NCBI GenBank assembly: GCA_035578175.1
Contig: JAQMRL010000008.1
Location: 92,554,541 to 92,618,540 of the forward strand
DNA length: 64,000 nt
DNA from: Catonia carolina
Taxonomy: Eukaryota; Arthropoda; Insecta; Hemiptera; Achilidae
Reading direction: 5' to 3'
Of the stretch, positions 10,001 through 20,386 are shown piece after piece (the stretch's first letter is position 1; every line of letters begins with the position of its first letter). The notes beneath the pieces are model-generated. The model was not told where the DNA came from. It did no database searches and saw nothing but the letters and a program-made list of their open reading frames with translations. Both the position numbers and the translations under genes were made by a program.

Positions 10001-10058
10001 AGTACATGTACTTAACGTGTACATGTACGTTAAATAAAGTACATGTACTTTATTTAAC
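10001..10058. repeat. Cluster of GTACATGTAC palindromes
   Basis: GTACATGTAC occurs three times (10002-10011, 10019-10028, 10039-10048). The last lies at the centre of a perfect 30-bp palindrome at 10029-10058 (half-site GTTAAATAAAGTACA). A cruciform, or a cluster of dimeric protein sites, is possible; function unknown. Confidence 0.9.
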
Positions 10059-10078
10059 TCTTATAATATTGTTAATCA

Positions 10079-10469
10079 GCCCATAACAGACAGGCGCAGT
10101 GTCAAATTATTTACACTCAATCTGTCATTGCAGGGCTAAAATAAATAGTTCTGTTCCTTATCACATTGTCAGCCAAATAAATGACTGAATCATTTAAGAA
10201 CAGAAGAGGTAAAGGTGTAAAAAACACTACTCAGAGTTATCTCCTCTGAAATTAATGAATTTCATTAAACAGCCATACCCTGTGGTGAATGAAGTGAAGG
10301 TGTGATTTGCAAAGTGAAAAATATGTGCTTTTCAGAGGGCCCGGTATGCTGATAAGCGTAGTTTTCCACTCAGTGAGGAAGGCAAATGTAAACCACCTCA
10401 CTCCTCGTTTTACTTAGTAAAAATCTACATGTTCAAACCAGCCTTTCGGCTGATGACCTTAACAACAAC
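10079..10469 (+). mobile_element. SINE-C copy, full length
   Basis: Starts GCCCATAACAGACAGG, contains the CAGCCATACCCTGTGGTGAA variant of the hallmark, and ends with the intact tail hairpin and AACAACAAC. AATATTGTT occurs on both sides (10065-10073 and 10470-10478). Tail-to-tail with the next copy. Confidence 0.9.
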
Positions 10470-10481
10470 AATATTGTTCAT

Positions 10482-10855
10482 GTTGTTGTTAAGGTCACCA
10501 GCCACAAGGCTGGTTTGAACCTCTAAAGGTTTCACTAAGTAGAACGAGGAGGGAAGGGGCGTTTACCATTACCTTCCTCACTGAGTGAAAAAGTATGCTT
10601 ATCAGCATGCGAGGCCCTCAGAATAGTATCTAATTTCCACCCTGCAATTGACACCTTCGCTTCATTCACCACAGGGTCTGGCTGTATAATGAAATTCAAT
10701 ACAATCAGAGGAGATAACTCTGATTAGTGTCTTTTACACATCTACATCTTCTGTTCTTAAATGCTTCAGCATACAAACTGACTGACTATGTGATAAGAAA
10801 CAGAATTATTTTTTGTAGCCCTGAAACTAGCAGATCGAGTGCATTATTGCTCATA
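10482..10855 (-). mobile_element. SINE-C copy, inverted
   Basis: Starts on this strand with the tail (TTGTTGTTAAGGTCACCAGCC) and runs to CTAGCAGATCGAGTGCA near 10845. The tail stem CAGCC/GGCTG is kept while the loop has become TTGT. It belongs to the CGATCTGCTAGTT-type subfamily. The short ORFs here are shadows. Confidence 0.87.
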
Positions 10856-10892
10856 AAATTACAATTCTTTTTGTACAAAATATATAGAAAAA

Positions 10893-11436
10893 GCTTATGT
10901 GAATACTCACACAACTTTCTCTTGCCAGTGTAAATAGTGTAAAAAAACCACGACTGACTCTGAACTAAGTTATAAAAAATTTTTTGAAATAAATGTAGGT
11001 TTTTTATTTTATACAAATTTTATTATATACGCTTTTGTCATAACATTTCTATTAAGACCGCAATCTCAAAAAACGATTTTTTTACCACAAGAGCTCAGCC
11101 CTTACGAATTTCAGAGGACATAGCGACAAAACTGTGCATGTTACAACAAAAGTTTATATAATTAAAGTTGCATAAAATTAAAAAATCTATAACTTTTATT
11201 TCGAATATTTTCTCTATAGAACTTAGTTTAGCATCAAATTACTAGTGATTTTTCCGTATTTTTAAGTTCGACAGTAATTGATTTTCATTTAGTGTCATTC
11301 ACTTATGATTAAAACTAGGTTATGTTTTTCATTTAACATTTTTTACTAAGATTAAACATAGGTTATATGGGTTATTATTACATTGGTAAGATAATACATT
11401 GGCAAGAGAAAGTCGTGTGAGTGTTTCGCACCAGAT
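10893..11436. mobile_element. Family E composite, inverted arrangement
   Basis: The left part (10893-11130) has E sense features: CTCACACAACTTTCTCTTGCC at the start and CGAATTTCAGAGGACATAGCG further on. The right part (about 11143-11436) is in the opposite orientation and ends GGCAAGAGAAAGTCGTGTGA..CACCAGA. Each half lacks the other end. Probably two partial copies or an internal inversion. Confidence 0.7.
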
Positions 11437-11880
11437 TTCTTTTTTACAGTGTACCCGTGTATTTCTTTTACAATCAGTTTATAAATACAAAAACTTTAAG
11501 CAAAGACGAGAAAAGATTTTTTTTTTAAGATTTTTTTTAAAGTGGACTAATTCTTGTCTACAAGAATTTTTTTTTAAATTAACTAAAAATAATATCTACA
11601 TAATTGAATGAAAAAATACACGAAGTATAAGTCAAACAACATCCATATAAAGGCAGATGGGATATTCATAAAACACCCTCATGAATAACTTGTCTATACT
11701 TTCGAAGGTCATATATATATCGATTGAACTTAGCTCCCGTTGTAATAAGTAGTGTATAAATAGTCTGTGTACATGTCAGTCAGATGCTTTACGAACACAA
11801 ATTTTATAGTTAATTTTAAATTATACCTTGCACAATTAATTATTTATTTTAATTATAGGCGATTTTAATTTAAAAAAAAT
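11437..11880. other. No recognised gene
   Basis: A+T-rich spacer between two E copies. A 70-residue ORF at 11399-11611 is poly-Phe/Lys low complexity and not convincing. Confidence 0.5.
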
Positions 11881-12252
11881 TCTGGTGTGAAACACTCACA
11901 CGACTTTCTCTTGCCAATGCGACTAATGAACAATATATCCTAACATTAGTAATAAAACATTAGAAATAAACAAAAAAACTAACCTCGAACAACATAACCT
12001 AATTTTAATCATGAGTGAATGATGCAAAATGAAAATCAACTTTAGTTTAGCTTAAAATTACGGAAAATCACTCTTTCACGCTTAACTAGGCTCTGTAGAG
12101 AAAAATGCTTTAAATAAAAGTTGTAGATATTTTAATTTCCTATAAATATGATTATACTTTTTTGTCGTAAAATGCATAATAAGGCTGAAATCTTTAAAAA
12201 AATCGAGTTTTTTACACGATTTCGTAAGAAAAAAAACATATAATCTCTAATT

Positions 12253-12496
12253 GGCCTTCGGGCCAGCCCAGTCAGTCAGCTGGTAGAAAGTCGCTATTAT
12301 TTGTTAAGTAACACCGGTTGGGCAAGCGACTTTGTATGGTGACCAGTTGACAGCCATCCATGAACAAACTATACTGGGGGTCCCTGTTCAAACTCATGTC
12401 TAATTTACGTCAAAAAATACAGCAAAAATCAGCGATCAAATTGGGTAGTTGTCAACAATGTACAGTTCCCGATAACAAATAAAAGCTAAAAAAAAT
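12253..12496 (+). mobile_element. Family F element, full length, nested in E
   Basis: Begins GGCCTTCGGGCC, a 4-bp stem with a TTCG loop, and ends GATAACAAATAAAAGCTAAA. The E sequence at the junction is duplicated: ATATAATCTCTAATT (12238-12252) and AGAAAATCGCTAATT (12497-12511), a diverged 15-bp TSD. This shows a retroposed short element. A weak B-box-like TGTTCAAACTC lies near 12388. Other copies: 22986, 38663 and 57890. Confidence 0.8.
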
Positions 12497-12719
12497 AGAA
12501 AATCGCTAATTACCGCTAAACTGAGCGTTATACAAAAAAATGTTTGAAATAAAAGTTGTAGAATTTTAAATTCTCTACAACTGGATACTTTTTTGCGCTA
12601 AAATGCATATTAACGTTGCAATCGTAAAAAAAATTGTTTGACGAGAAAACAGCCTCACCAAGAATTTCAGCAGACATAGCGCCTATCCTATCTTGTAGAG
12701 CATAAAAAATTTAGAGCAT

Positions 12720-12765
12720 AAAAACGGCTCCTACGATTTTTTTTTAAATCGTAGGAGCCGTTTTT
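12720..12765. repeat. Perfect 20-bp inverted repeat inside E
   Basis: Arms 12720-12739 and 12746-12765, loop of six T. The right arm is the normal E sequence; the left arm replaces what other copies have there. Looks like a snap-back template switch. Confidence 0.92.
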
Positions 12766-12920
12766 GAGAAACTCGCACAAAAGTGAAAATGACACGAATA
12801 AACTACTACTTCCTGTTGACCGATTTCGATGAAAATGTTCGTGTTGAGTCCTCTAGTGGTATCTAACTTAAGTTTCAAGTTTCAAGTTCGTAAGACGTTT
12901 CATACTTGAGATATTCTGTT

Positions 12921-12946
12921 TACACACGCACGCACGCACGCGCGCG

Positions 12947-13017
<71 letters not shown>
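12921..13017. repeat. (CA)n/(CG)n microsatellite
   Basis: ACGC and CGCG units turn into a long pure CA run. It sits at the microsatellite position fixed in all E copies, here expanded. The 80-residue cysteine/valine ORF over it is an artefact. Confidence 0.97.
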
Positions 13018-13019
<2 letters not shown>

Positions 13020-13152
13020 CAATCGCTAAAAACTGTTTTTTTGGTTCAGGGGGTCTGAAAACGTGTAGATCCGGTGAAAACTTGATTTCGAAAAATCGAC
13101 ATGAAAACAATACTTTCTTTCCTATTATTCATATAGGCAAGAGAAAGTAAAA

Positions 13153-13600
13153 AATGTTTTAATACCTTCTCACTCTATACAACAGATAGGGAGAGAGGGA
13201 GGGCAACACAGACATAGAGAGAGAGCGAATTCTAAAAAACATTTAAGTTTTACAAAAAAGACAACATTCTTCAACGGTACCACTGACAAAACTTTTTAAT
13301 AATGTTTTAAGAAATTAATACAGCAATCGTTATCTTAATAACTATAATAATTTTTTAAATGCATACATGCTCGTATTTCTTCCGGCAAGTCATGAACGCA
13401 GAAATTTCGTGGGAGATTTTTGGGAAAAATTTTAAATAGTAGGTTTTATAGACACTCACGATTTATTCTAGTCAGGATTATTACAACGTACGAGTATAAT
13501 TCTTCAGAACGTAATCCAAACCATTAGAAGTATTGTCTAGATATTGTTTTGATATACTTTGTAGTTTTACTACAATAAAGATTATTAACGGAAAAAAATG
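13153..13600. other. No recognised gene
   Basis: GAGAGAGGGAGG and GAGAGAGAGCG purine patches near 13190-13230, then A+T-rich unique sequence. Nothing else seen. Confidence 0.5.
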
Positions 13601-13611
13601 CAAGGTGAATT

Positions 13612-13928
13612 TTTTTTTCTAATTCCTAATATGTGTACGTTACAATCTATTTAATTCAGAACAATAAGCAACCCAGAACCCAGTGAGATGAGGATGATGT
13701 GTATGACGTGTAAATGAGGTGTAGTCATGTACAGACCCAGGTCAACCATTCCTGAGAGGTATGGTTAATTGAACCCCAACCATCAAAGTACACCGGCAAC
13801 CACTGTCTAGTAATCAAATCCGTACAAAAGTAACTACCTTTACCGGGATTTGAACCAGGAACCTTTAAAATCAGCTGTTAAACAGCTGATTTTGGCGACG
13901 ACTTTACCTCTAGATCAACCCGGTGGGT
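13612..13928 (-). mobile_element. SINE-D copy, full length
   Basis: On the minus strand: CCGGGTTGATCTAGAGGTAA (A-box-like), the perfect palindrome AAAATCAGCTG-TTTAA-CAGCTGATTTT in reverse view, then TGGTTCAAATCCCGGTAAAG (B box). The body is a roughly 200-bp unrelated sequence ending in poly-A. A perfect 11-bp TSD, CAAGGTGAATT, occurs at 13601-13611 and 13929-13939. A tRNA-derived SINE with an added stem between the Pol III boxes. Confidence 0.9.
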
Positions 13929-13939
13929 CAAGGTGAATT

Positions 13940-14287
13940 GAAACAAATGTTTTGCGAAACTTGTGAAATACGCCTATTCATTTTCTGATAATAAGAATTT
14001 TAATTTGATTACTTTTTTGACAGTTCAATGGTGAAACTCAATATTTTTCTTTCTTTCAGTAACTCAAAAATATATTGCTACAAATCAAAACCAGAATAAA
14101 TGAAGTATTAATTGCAGAAACCCATGGAGGTTTAGATGCAGGAAGAAAGTGGCAATAAATATTCTTTAAAACAGTTTTATACTCCATCTGAACAGACGAT
14201 TAACATGGCGGATTCAGATATAGAGCAAAAAAGTAGCAAAATTTCAAATAGCAACAGTTATATTGGAAGTTTAACGTAAAATTTGAA
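13940..14287. other. No recognised gene
   Basis: A+T-rich unique sequence; no feature recognised. Confidence 0.45.
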
Positions 14288-14455
14288 TTGGCCGCCTCCG
14301 TAGCGTAGTGGTTAGTGCATTGGCCTGCCACGCAGAAGTCACATGTTCGATTCCCGGTAAGGATCTGGAAATTTTCGTCAAATCCCACAGTTAATGTTAC
14401 ATAATCTACCGTAGTCACTAATGACCATGCAGTTAAATAAATAAATTAAAAAAAG
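14288..14455 (+). mobile_element. SINE-A copy
   Basis: GCCTCCGTAGCGTAGTGGTT head, CTGCCACGCAGAAGTC middle, B-box remnant TGTTCGATTCCCGG, then TAGTCACTAATGACC and AAATAAATAAATT. Well preserved apart from the shortened second arm of the tail hairpin. Confidence 0.88.
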
Positions 14456-14461
14456 TGTGAA

Positions 14462-14860
14462 TTATCGGCCGAAAATAAACAAATTACTTTATAAAACAGT
14501 ACTCAAACCTGTGTCGACATAAGAGAAGCAATTCTGGGGTACAACAAGACTCAGTAATATTCAAATAATTCAAAGATTTCAGTCAAAAATTCTTTGAAAC
14601 ATCATAGACTCCCCTTGTTACAAATCCAACACTATAATACACAAAGAAACGAACACTTCCACAGTACAAAAAGAAATTCAGAAGTTTAGCCACAATTTTC
14701 TAACACAACTTGAAAAATGTCAGAACTCAGAAGCCATCAAATTCTCCTAGACAACAGTGAAACACACAGAACACTGCACAGACTACACCCTACAGATTTA
14801 TTTAACACTTTCACGTCAAGAACAATACAACAAAATTCTAATTTATTGAGTGATTTAGAA
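14462..14860 (+). mobile_element. Jockey-like LINE, C-terminal relic
   Basis: The frame contains EKQFWGTTRLSNIQIIQRFQ, then SKIL, NIIDSPCYKSNTIIHKETNT and, at the end, TLHRLHPTDLF. This follows the Jockey order QLWG.AS.SNI.ILQRFQ.K.LR.I..APWYV.N..IH.DL ... RLKR..P.DL. Stops interrupt it. The ORF 14717-14899 is its last open piece. RT core absent. Confidence 0.75.
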
Positions 14861-14889
14861 CGTTTTAACGTTTCAACGTGTTTGCGGTT

Positions 14890-15320
14890 ACATAAATAGA
14901 ACATTTAAAGTAAGGGCCCGGAAAGAAACGCAGTTGAGGCTATTTGATGTAATGGCACGGCCTCTTTTGTTGTGCGATAGTGAACTATGGGTCCTAAGGA
15001 AATCTGAGGGTCGGAAGTTGGAAGCAGCTGAGATGCGTTTTTGAGATCAATGAAAGGAGCAACACTTTGGGATCGCAGCAAGAGCAAGACAATCCGGCAT
15101 GATTTGGGTAGAACGGGAACTGTGAGGCAGAGGATTCAACGATATAGGGAGAGTTAGTTACAACATGTAAGCCGCATGTCAAAGGGGTGATATCCGCTAC
15201 TGGCCTTAAAATACCGTCCGCAAGGAGTACGGTCGTTGGGTAGACCACGATGAAAATGGATACAAGCTGGAACAGGCATGTATCTAATCCGTAAAGGAGG
15301 AAGAAAACGACAAAAAACAC
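14890..15320 (+). mobile_element. LINE C-terminal relic
   Basis: Fragments read VRARKETQLRLFDVMARPLL, then SELWVLRKSEGRKLEAAEMR, then KYRPQGVRSLGRPR. This is the order expected after the RT domain in the ICGTI-type LINEs. Two frameshifts and several stops. The opposite-strand ORFs 14905-15087 and 14994-15320 are shadows. Confidence 0.72.
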
Positions 15321-15689
15321 ATAAAATTATCTACCTTTTATAAGTCTCATTTATCTTTTCCAGGCCATTAACTCAATAATTCAAAATATACAAATAAAAT
15401 ATATTATATAAAATAAAATACATATAAAATATAAAAATAATTCAAAATATATTATTTTAGTATTAGCGAAAATAATTAAATGGTTTAAATGAAAAATTTA
15501 TTAACTCACCAAGCTTATCGTTTCCATATTGTAAAGAATATTTGATGCTACCGACCTGAAATAAAATATACAAATATATTAGCTCTTTCAAATCATTATA
15601 AGTAGTAAAATTTTGTACATCAACAAGGAATTCATCAATAATTTCAAGAAAATCAATAACTATTTCTTAATGACTTAAATTGAGTCAAC
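15321..15689. other. A+T-rich spacer
   Basis: Low-complexity ATAAAATATA runs, then unique sequence. No gene seen. Confidence 0.5.
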
Positions 15690-15850
15690 AGTTTGGAATT
15701 AATTTAGACTTAATAAATAACTTAAAATATTTCTGGAAGCTCTATTTTGCAACCCATACTCAACATTCTTTCATTGTATGCGTTTTTCCTTTATTTTTCC
15801 ATCTTAAATCTGCTATTCCTTTACGTGGAAGCTCTTAAAATCAGTAATTG
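15690..15850 (-). mobile_element. LINE fragment (AAKRASRN..YLKWSKI type)
   Basis: Antisense to this strand it aligns with 36015-36120 (plus) and 55480-55720 (minus), sharing TTCTGGAAGCTC and ACATTCTTTCATTGTA-like words. The better copy at 36015 encodes MLRMWAAKRASRNVLSYLKW, which points to a LINE C-terminal region. Heavily decayed here. Confidence 0.5.
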
Positions 15851-16030
15851 TTTTTTTACCGAAAATTATTTTATAATAAAAACTAAATAATTATTACCTA
15901 AAATTTTTAACGTTTTTTTTAATTTCAGTTCTTCCGGTGGTATTTTTAAAGAATCTATAAAACTATATTTAAAGAAATTCTTAATTTATTTAAGCAGTGA
16001 ATAAAATTTTTAAATTTTATTTTGTTTCAG

Positions 16031-16113
16031 CGTCAAGAAAGAACCAGTATCATCCGAACCATCCAGCCCTGTCGAAGCTCTCAGCCCAGACAGTGCTGTT
16101 CTACGAACACACG
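16031..16113 (+). CDS. Candidate internal coding exon, Ser-Pro-rich with VKKEP motif
   Basis: A polypyrimidine-AG acceptor (TTTTGTTTCAG, ending 16030) precedes 83 bases of visibly balanced composition, followed by a strong donor ACG|GTGAGT (GT at 16114). All three frames are open. The most protein-like (codons starting 16032) reads VKKEPVSSEPSSPVEALSPD then SAVLRTH. VKKE fits the SUMO-attachment consensus psi-K-x-E and the many S-P pairs fit phosphorylation sites, as in regulatory regions of transcription factors. In this frame one base of a split codon is left at the donor, the same phase as the exon at 48568-48850. I do not recognise the gene. Neither neighbouring exon is visible. Alternative: a chance ORF, but the combined signals argue against it. 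Confidence 0.6.
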
Positions 16114-16291
16114 GTGAGTACAAAATAAAACTAACACGTACTTCATAAACGTCAAAATTTAATTAAATAAAAACAATTACCCTCTTAGTATTTTATCTTA
16201 TCCCAATTTTTACTAAAAAAATCGTATAATCTGTATTAATATTATTATAAAGACAAAGCGTGTATTTTTTGTGCAGGCTAATTTCCAAAAA

Positions 16292-16368
16292 ACTGAATGG
16301 ATTACATTTACTGAATGGATTTCATAATTTACTGAATGGATTTGCATTTACTGAATGGGTTTTCATGT
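16292..16368. repeat. Four tandem ACTGAATGG units
   Basis: ACTGAATGGATT-type units start near 16292, 16310, 16331 and 16350, a 19-21 base period, within the Helitron. Confidence 0.85.
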
Positions 16369-16472
16369 AATTTTGACAGCATATTCGTATTTATATTCAC
16401 AACAACATTTTCTTTTTAAATTTTCAAAAATGATAACCTTAAGGGCCCTAATGAAGATTTTCATAAATATGG

Positions 16473-16473
<1 letters not shown>

Positions 16474-16511
<38 letters not shown>

Positions 16512-16720
16512 CATGTGAGTAGGTAATGCTGTTGAAGTAGATGAAGAAATTTGATAAAAACGAGAGACGTACGCGGGGGAAATTATCAAAACGTCATATG
16601 TGCGTGTTGTGTGTGTGTGTGTGTGTGTGTTTGTGTTGTCGTTGTTTTTGAAGTAGATAGTTGAAAAGATAGATGAACGAGGTACGAGGGGGAATTTGTC
16701 AAAACGTTGTGTGTACGTTG
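16474..16720. repeat. Two diverged units with (GT)n
   Basis: Pure GT at 16474-16511 and 16607-16631. Each is followed by related sequence (TTGAAGTAGAT..GAAAA..GATGAACGAGGTACG and ..TCAAAACGT). Confidence 0.75.
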
Positions 16721-16779
16721 GAGTACTTATACAGTAGAACTAGCAGCTAGAAAATTTCTGTTACATATTAATTTAAAAT

Positions 16780-17177
16780 GCCCATAACAGGCAGGTGGAG
16801 TGTTAAATTATATGCGGTCAATCTACTAGTTCCAGGGCTATAAAAAATAGTTCTGTTTCTTATCACGTGTTTAGCCAATTATATGAATGAACTATCTAAG
16901 AACAGAAGAGGAAGAGGTGTAAAAGAAACTAGTCAGAGTTATATCCTCTGAAAGTAATGAATTTCATTATACAGCCAGACCCTGTGGTGAATGAATTAAA
17001 GGTGCCATTTGTAGGGTGCAAAGTAAATGCTTTTCAGAAGGCCTGGCATGCTGGTTAGCATAGGCTACTTTTGTACTCAATAAGGAAGGCACAGATAAAC
17101 CACCAAACTCCTCCTTTTACTTAGTAAAACCTCTAGAGGTTCAAATCAGTCTTTCGGTTGTTGACCTAAACAACACC
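16780..17177 (+). mobile_element. SINE-C copy nested in Helitron
   Basis: Starts GCCCATAACAGGCAGGTGGA and ends CTAAACAACACC. The tail stem reads CAGTC-TTTC-GGTTG, still pairable through G-U. Imperfect flanking duplication ending AATTTAAAA/ATTTAAAA (left to 16779, right to about 17191). Confidence 0.88.
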
Positions 17178-17246
17178 ACATTTATTTAAAACAAATTGAT
17201 CAGGTCCTAGAGATGTTTAGCGTGCGAAGCCGCGGGGGCATGCTAG

Positions 17247-17915
17247 TAAGATATAAAGGTACCAAACAACTGAAATCTTGTAATTTATGATGTAAAAGAC
17301 CAGTAGGTATACGTAAAACATTTTATCGTACCAAAAAGTAAAAATAAAAACAGAATTTGATTCATTCAAAGCTTCCTTAAGCTTTATTTAACGTTTCACC
17401 CCATTTTTGGCTAATCAGATTTCTTTCCCTTCTTTTGCCCCAATAAAATCTCCTCTTTCCGCCGATGCTGATTAAAGAAAGAGATAAAACAAGCTTTTAA
17501 ATGTTTTTACTCAATTATCTTAAAAGATACCTTTTATTGTTTCTTTTTAATAAGTAATTTTTCTATTAACAACATTGTTCTCATAATTTATATTTCTGTT
17601 CAAACATTTGTAACTATTTAAATACTTTTTTTAAATATTCGGCATATTTTTTACTGAACCTAGGTTAATTTGTTTCTTAAAAATGTATTATCTTATTATT
17701 TTAAATAATTAACTAATTTTTAATAACCAAACTTATTGGATTTTAACTTAAATATTAATTTTGTTGTCAATAAGCATGATTTTGATTACCGGCTTCCAAT
17801 TTTGTTTGCTCAGATCTAACTGCAAGCTGAACACGATACTACGTAATTAATTTTCCCAAGCAGTATGACCCATAGCAGTTACTAATTATCAAACATTTGA
17901 TACAAACTTTTTTTA
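17247..17915. other. No recognised gene
   Basis: A+T-rich, T-rich sequence without ORF, splice-bounded exon or recognised repeat. Confidence 0.5.
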
Positions 17916-18052
17916 GTCTTGGGTTCGAATCCCTCTCAAACAGGGCATATTTTCATACGTTACAAAAAAAATTCATTTCGTCTTTCACAGGTACAACCCA
18001 ACGTCGTCGCTAATGACCACTGTAGTTGATGCGACGTTAAATAAAACAAAAG
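17916..18052 (+). mobile_element. SINE-B copy, 5'-truncated
   Basis: Starts at the B box, GGGTTCGAATCCC, then CATATTTTCATACGTTACAA, and ends in the conserved tail CGTCGC..TAATGACC..GATGCGACGTTAAATAA. The A-box half is missing, which fits incomplete reverse transcription. Confidence 0.85.
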
Positions 18053-18209
18053 AAATAATTTTTTTTTACTTTTTTAGGAAACATCACAACTGTATATAAA
18101 AACAACGAGTGGCTCACTCAACAGTGGGTTCCACCCGTAAATTTTCTGTAAACGGTTTATTTAATTGTGTGTACTATCGTAAATTTAAATTTAAATAATT
18201 TAAAAAAAA

Positions 18210-19142
18210 TCTGGTGTGAAAGACTTACATGACTTCCTCTTGCCAATGTAAATAATGAACATATAACCTGTTTAATCTTGAGTAAACAAATTAATATTAT
18301 AAAAAACATAATCTAATTTAAATCATGAGTGAAGGACGCTAAATGAGAATCAACTTCTGTCGACTTTAAAATACAGAAAATTCCTAACTGACGTTAAATT
18401 AAGCGCTACAGAAAATATACTTGAAATAAAAAGGTTTTCAATTCTAAATAATTTTAATCTTTTAAAAAAAAGGTTTTTAATTTTCTGTAACTTTGATTTC
18501 ATACACGTTTGTTGTAAAATGCATGCTAAAGCCGTAAAACAATTTTTGTACCGAGTTTGATGAGAAAAATATAGAAAATCACTAATTGACGCTAAACTAA
18601 CCTCTATAAAATATGCTAGAGCTAAAAAAGTTGTATAAAAGTTGTAGGTACGTTTGTTTAATTTCCTACAACTTTAATCATACTTTTTGCCCTAAAATGC
18701 AGAGCTTCCCCAAGAATTTCAGCAGGCATGGCGCTCACCCTAACTTCTAGAATCTAGAGCATAAACAATGTAGTAAACGAGTCGAATTTTTTAAAACTTG
18801 TAGGTGTTCTTCAGAAAATCCAAAAAAGTGAAAAATCGCACTAATAAACTATTACTTCCGGTTGACCGTTAAAAATGTTAAAAAAGTGTTAATAAAAATG
18901 TTCGTATCCCATAGTGGCATCTAACTCAAGTTAAAAGTTTTAGCTTCGTGCTATATTCCATTCTTGAGATATTTTGTTCACACACACACGCGCACGCACA
19001 CATACCAATCGCTAAAAACATGTTTTTGGGGGTTCAGGGGATCTAAAGATGTGCATTTCCTGAAAAAACTCGATTTCGAAAAATCGTCATGTAAACAATA
19101 CTTTCCTTCCTTACATTCATAGAGAGCGAGAGAAAGTAAAAA
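18210..19142 (+). mobile_element. Family E copy, full length
   Basis: TCTGGTGTGAAAGACTTACA start with ACTTCCTCTTGCC, and a GAGAGAAAGTAAA end. Internal ACACGCGCACGCACAC at the microsatellite site. More diverged than the copies at 23675 and 51779; several local tandem additions (AAAAAGGTTTT twice near 18430-18480). Confidence 0.85.
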
Positions 19143-20078
19143 GTAAAACTTGCTTATTTAATTAAATAAAAATTAAGTCGTAAATTTTTAATTCCAGATA
19201 TATAATAGTATCTGTAAAAATGTTACAGTTTGTTATACTATAATTATAATCTCTAATGTTTAAGATGTTAGTATCTAAAACAAACATTCAAACGTTAAAA
19301 GGATACAAAAATTTAATTCTGATTATTTGTTCTGCATGCAAATATTCTTACATTATAATATTTGCTCACACATGATATTTTTAATTTACACGCGTAAGTG
19401 ATCACACGGTCAATTATTTTGTAATTTTAGTAAGTCGGTTCGTTATAATTTTTGTTGTTTAACGACACGCGCGGTTAAACACATTGCCTGTACTTACATC
19501 TAGCATTTGTTTTGTACATTTACTCACACACACACACACATGCGTACATACACGCCCATAAGACAATGAATAGTTTACATGTATAAATAGTAATAAGTTA
19601 GTACAATGCATTAACAGTATGCAACTAATCCGTCTTAATGAAAAAAAAGTAAATAAAGCGGAGAAATTCTACAGGATATTAAATGTTTCAACCGAACGTT
19701 TTTGTGACTTTTATAACAAGTAATGTACATTAGTGTTAGTGACTAAAAACTTAATAGTGACATTTGTGGTCGGTAAACTCTTGCTTTTGTTTACTTTATA
19801 CTTTATCAAGCGCTATCTATAGATACTACACAGCGAGAAAGTATTGTGATGACACAACATTTTCCATACTCATATATAAATAATTTAGCTTGACATTTCG
19901 TAACCGTCTTTAAACCAAGGAAGTAGTTTTTAGAACGATGTCCGTCTATATATGCTACTTGTTTTGGAATTAAAACTATAACAACGTTTGGAATGAAATT
20001 TGAAACTTATATTTTCATAACTGACCTCCGAGTGGTGTTGGAATAAATAAATCAGACACCTCCAAAATTAAGGAATTT
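19143..20078. other. No recognised gene
   Basis: A+T-rich unique sequence with a short CACACACACACA tract near 19527. No exon seen. Confidence 0.5.
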
Positions 20079-20386
20079 ACTTCTTATTCTTCAGCTCGTC
20101 CTTCTCCCCCCCACCTATATTCATTTACTACTATTATCTTTCTTTCTACTATTCTCCTTTTCTACTATTCCTCTCTCCTCCCCCTTATCCTTTTTTATTC
20201 CTCCTCTGCTTTCTACCCCTTCTTTTCCATGACCCCTCCCCATCCTCCTTTCTCCTTATCTTTCTCCTCCGCCTTTCCCCCACCCTCCTTCTTCACCTCC
20301 TCTTCCATTTTCTGCTGCTTCTCCTTCTGATTTCCTACTTTTCCTCGTCCCTCTTCTTCTCAATCACCTCCTCTTTCCTGCTTCAT
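20079..20386. repeat. Long pyrimidine-rich tract
   Basis: About 300 bases almost entirely C and T on the plus strand (CTCCTCCCCC, TTCTCCTCC, TCTTCTTCTC words), with few purines. It is not a simple tandem repeat. Such tracts can form triplex DNA or act as splicing/polypyrimidine signals; function unknown. Confidence 0.9.

Larger units (their letters stand above)
11881..13152 (+). mobile_element. Family E (Helentron/DINE-like) with nested F
   Basis: The 5' end is TCTGGTGTGAAACACTCACA, in which GTGTGA and TCACAC form a hairpin, followed by ACTTTCTCTTGCC. The 3' end carries GGCAAGAGAAAGT, the exact inverse of that motif, after a CCTAT..ATAGG hairpin. An internal (CA)n tract and a conserved AAAGTTGTAGA..TCTACAACTTT hairpin are also present. 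Hairpins plus subterminal inverted repeats plus a central microsatellite are the layout of DINE-1/Helentron-associated elements. No ORF. It is interrupted by family F at 12253-12496. Confidence 0.8.
16230..17246 (+). mobile_element. Non-autonomous Helitron with nested SINE-C
   Basis: The 5' end TCTGTATTAATATTATTATA preceded by A, and the 3' end GCATGCTAG followed by T, fit the A|TC...CTRR|T insertion rule of Helitrons. A GC-rich segment, GCGAAGCCGCGGGGG, lies just before the 3' terminus. Early sequence GGCTAATTTCCAAAAAACTG is also typical of non-autonomous arthropod Helitrons. It contains two diverged roughly 125-bp units with GT runs, and a SINE-C inserted at 16780. No Rep/helicase coding sequence. 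Confidence 0.72.

Noticed and set aside
12868..13110. Cysteine/valine-rich ORF (also 31907-32107)
   Set aside because: The CVCVC stretch is translation of the (CA)n/(GT)n microsatellite inside family E.
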